Below, one piece after another: positions 5,648 through 7,292 of a stretch of DNA of 7,292 nucleotides. Location: assembly GCA_946631535.1 (NCBI GenBank), contig CAMPAF010000149.1, positions 1 to 7,292 on the forward strand, written 5' to 3'. The notes under the pieces were generated by a model that made no database searches, was not told the origin of the DNA, and saw nothing but the letters and a program-made list of their open reading frames with translations. The stretch is from an uncultured Verrucomicrobiota bacterium (GTDB lineage: Bacteria > Verrucomicrobiota > Kiritimatiellia > RFP12 > UBA1067). The translations under genes and the position numbers were made by a program. Each line of letters opens with the position of its first letter. Positions within the stretch are counted from its first letter, which is position 1.

Positions 5648-7292
5648 ATGATGAAGAAATCAGATAGAGCCCTTGTCGAATCCGACCGCAGCGATCGTGC
5701 GTTGTTCAGTTCGCTTGTGAAGCATATTGCCCAGGCGGAGCGCAACGAGGATCCTTCCGATTTCATCCTTGAGTCGATTGGGCGCAGCGTGGGGGCGGAC
5801 CGTTGCTACGTCTACTGGTTCTGGGAGCCCGGCAAATCCTCCATGTGCACCAACACGCACGAATGGTGCGCCGACGGAATCAAGCCCGAGATCGGCGGGC
5901 AGCAGACGTGTAACCTTGAGGATCTCGTCGAATTCAACGCCTGCATCATGTCGGGGCGGGACTTCCTGTTCACGGACATCAACGCCATTGACCAGGGCTC
6001 GCGCGAATGGCTTGCGCCGCAGGGCATCCAGTCGCTCATCGCGACGCCGTTCGTGGGGGCGAACAACGCGATCTTCGGATTCGCGGGGTTTGACTTCGTC
6101 AAGGCGCCCTGTAAGGAGTTCACGGACCGCATCATCTTCAACATTCATCAGGTGGCAGCCCTTCTCCTCAACTGCCAGAGACAGCATGAACAGGACATGG
6201 CCCTTCTGGATGTTACGCGGCAGGAGGACGAGCGCCAGGGGTTCGACCGCGATCTGGACAGCGCGCTGGCCGCACTCCAGAACGACGTGCATTCCATGCG
6301 TCCGGCGCAGATGCTGGAAATCGTGCGCAAGCGTTTGGACGCCGACTACTGCTACATCGTGAAGGACATACGCCCGGAAGGCGGCGGGACGATTCTTGCA
6401 GGTCACGTGCTGACGCGCAACGGCGTGACGAATGCGCGGGACCTGGCCATCAACCCGAAGACCGTGCGCGCCCTCGACATGCGGCTCCTGACAAGTTCCG
6501 TCGTCACGTTCCGCAAAGGCGAGATAGCCTGGCTGGAAGAGAACATTGAAGTAGAAGATTCCTTGGCCGGCCTTCTAGGGCAGATAAAGGTTCTCCATGC
6601 CACCGGCGTTCTCCAGGAGGGGAGGCTCGTCGGTATCCTGTGCGTCGCTTTTGCCGAGGAGCGTCCGCTCACGCCGATCCAGGCCAGCTTCCTACGGCGT
6701 TCGGCATCCGTCGTCGTGTCGGCCCTGGAACGCATCGAGACCTACCACGACCTGACCGTCGCGCTGAACGTCGCCAGCCTGAAGGCCGAAGTCGTGGAGT
6801 TCATGTACAAGCACCAGGACTACGGGGAGATCAGGGATTTCATCGGTACCAAGGTGTGCGAAATCACCGGGGCGCAGCATCTCATGCTGTGCGCCGACGA
6901 CGGTTCGCGCAGCGACTGGTTCGGCGAGGACGCGCCGGGGCGCTGCCGCGACTGCGCGAAGGCGTCTGCCAGCATCGGCAAGCATCTGCCGCAGGGCTTC
7001 TTCTCCGAAAGCGAGGTGTTGGTTTTCCGCGAGGGAGAGCGGCTCCCGGACATGAATCGGCCGCCGTATTGCCAGATGACGTCCTCCGCCGTCGCTCAGT
7101 TCAAGAAAGGCGACGGCTGGTGGCGGATGGTGGCCGACTATACGAAGCCGCACAAGCACAACTTGGACATGGTCGCGCACGGCCTCCGTACCGCGCTGGA
7201 GTTCCTGTCCATCGCGTATGACAGGGAACTTCGCGAGAAGACGATCGCCTGGATGCAGGAACATCAGCGGTATCGCTCTGACCTGCTTGCCT
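5648..7292 (+). CDS. Multi-GAF-domain sensory protein, 3' end beyond the window
   Basis: An open frame of 548 codons runs from the ATG at 5648 (ATG again at 5651) to the last base with no stop, so the gene is partial. GAF1 spans about 35-175. It shows FILESIGRSVGADRCYVYWF, then THEWCADGIKPEI (70-82), close to the EWC-x2-GI-x-P pattern common in GAF modules of histidine kinases, then SLIATPFV and IFGFAGFDF near 129-150. GAF2 spans about 205-362, with LDADYCYIVKDI and LVGILCVAFAEERPLTPIQASFL. A third module (about 375-525) keeps the order (ITGAQHLMLCADD, a WW pair at 491-492, helical end) but is more diverged and carries a CRDC pair (433-436). Helical linkers join the modules and the chain ends in another charged helix. 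There is no signal peptide or membrane helix, so it looks cytoplasmic. GAF arrays bind small ligands or sense redox or light. The output (histidine kinase, diguanylate cyclase, phosphodiesterase or phosphatase) would lie past 7292 and is unknown. No Shine-Dalgarno site is seen. Confidence 0.85.
   Translation, partial: MMKKSDRALVESDRSDRALFSSLVKHIAQAERNEDPSDFILESIGRSVGADRCYVYWFWEPGKSSMCTNTHEWCADGIKPEIGGQQTCNLEDLVEFNACIMSGRDFLFTDINAIDQGSREWLAPQGIQSLIATPFVGANNAIFGFAGFDFVKAPCKEFTDRIIFNIHQVAALLLNCQRQHEQDMALLDVTRQEDERQGFDRDLDSALAALQNDVHSMRPAQMLEIVRKRLDADYCYIVKDIRPEGGGTILAGHVLTRNGVTNARDLAINPKTVRALDMRLLTSSVVTFRKGEIAWLEENIEVEDSLAGLLGQIKVLHATGVLQEGRLVGILCVAFAEERPLTPIQASFLRRSASVVVSALERIETYHDLTVALNVASLKAEVVEFMYKHQDYGEIRDFIGTKVCEITGAQHLMLCADDGSRSDWFGEDAPGRCRDCAKASASIGKHLPQGFFSESEVLVFREGERLPDMNRPPYCQMTSSAVAQFKKGDGWWRMVADYTKPHKHNLDMVAHGLRTALEFLSIAYDRELREKTIAWMQEHQRYRSDLLA

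Noticed and set aside
5660..6406. - strand frame and a + strand frame at 5727-6362 over the GAF gene
   Set aside because: Both are shadows of the frame that starts at 5648 and stays open for 548 codons with two clear GAF domains.
1..7292. CRISPR array, tRNA, transposon ends or tandem repeats
   Set aside because: No regularly spaced direct repeats, cloverleaf-like segments, transposase-like proteins or long terminal repeats were seen by eye.

Overview
The window is about 60-65% GC (estimated by eye). It is densely coded, with two operon-like blocks meeting tail to tail and a third gene running off the right edge. The organism is most likely a high-GC Gram-negative-type bacterium, because it has a Sec-exported protein, a Tat-exported protein and a MacB-type permease. 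The gene mix (secreted polysaccharide-enzyme-like protein, Tat calcineurin-like phosphoesterase, GAF-rich sensor) would suit a member of the PVC group such as Kiritimatiellota or Lentisphaerota. That assignment is a weak inference, since there is no rRNA or marker gene here.

Left block, + strand, 83-4840. A promoter-like pair at 83-111 with a 19-bp dyad in its spacer precedes three tightly packed genes. They are a Sec-exported protein with a probable (alpha/alpha)-barrel and C-terminal beta domain (121-1884), a Tat-exported calcineurin-like metallophosphoesterase with C-terminal beta-rich domains (1887-3563), and a MacB/FtsX-type ABC permease (3566-4840). Junctions are 2 nt or overlapping, so co-transcription is likely. 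No ABC ATPase is encoded in the window, although the permease should need one. The two exported enzymes probably act outside the cytoplasmic membrane. How the permease relates to them cannot be read from the sequence.

Right block. A DedA-family membrane protein on the - strand (4831-5517) has its stop codon inside the last 10 bp of the permease gene. It is divergent from a large + strand gene (5648 to the right edge) encoding at least 548 residues with two clear GAF domains and a more diverged third, presumably the sensory half of a signalling protein whose output domain lies outside the window. The 130-bp divergent spacer carries a consensus extended -10 for the DedA gene, a sigma70-like promoter for the GAF gene, and an 8-bp perfect inverted repeat just downstream of that promoter.

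The most interesting non-coding signals are the two promoter-proximal dyads and the placement of predicted transcription starts at, or within a few bases of, start codons (121 and 5508). The latter suggests leaderless or near-leaderless mRNAs for the first genes of transcription units. No tRNA, rRNA, CRISPR array, IS element or phage gene was seen, and no classic intrinsic terminator was found.
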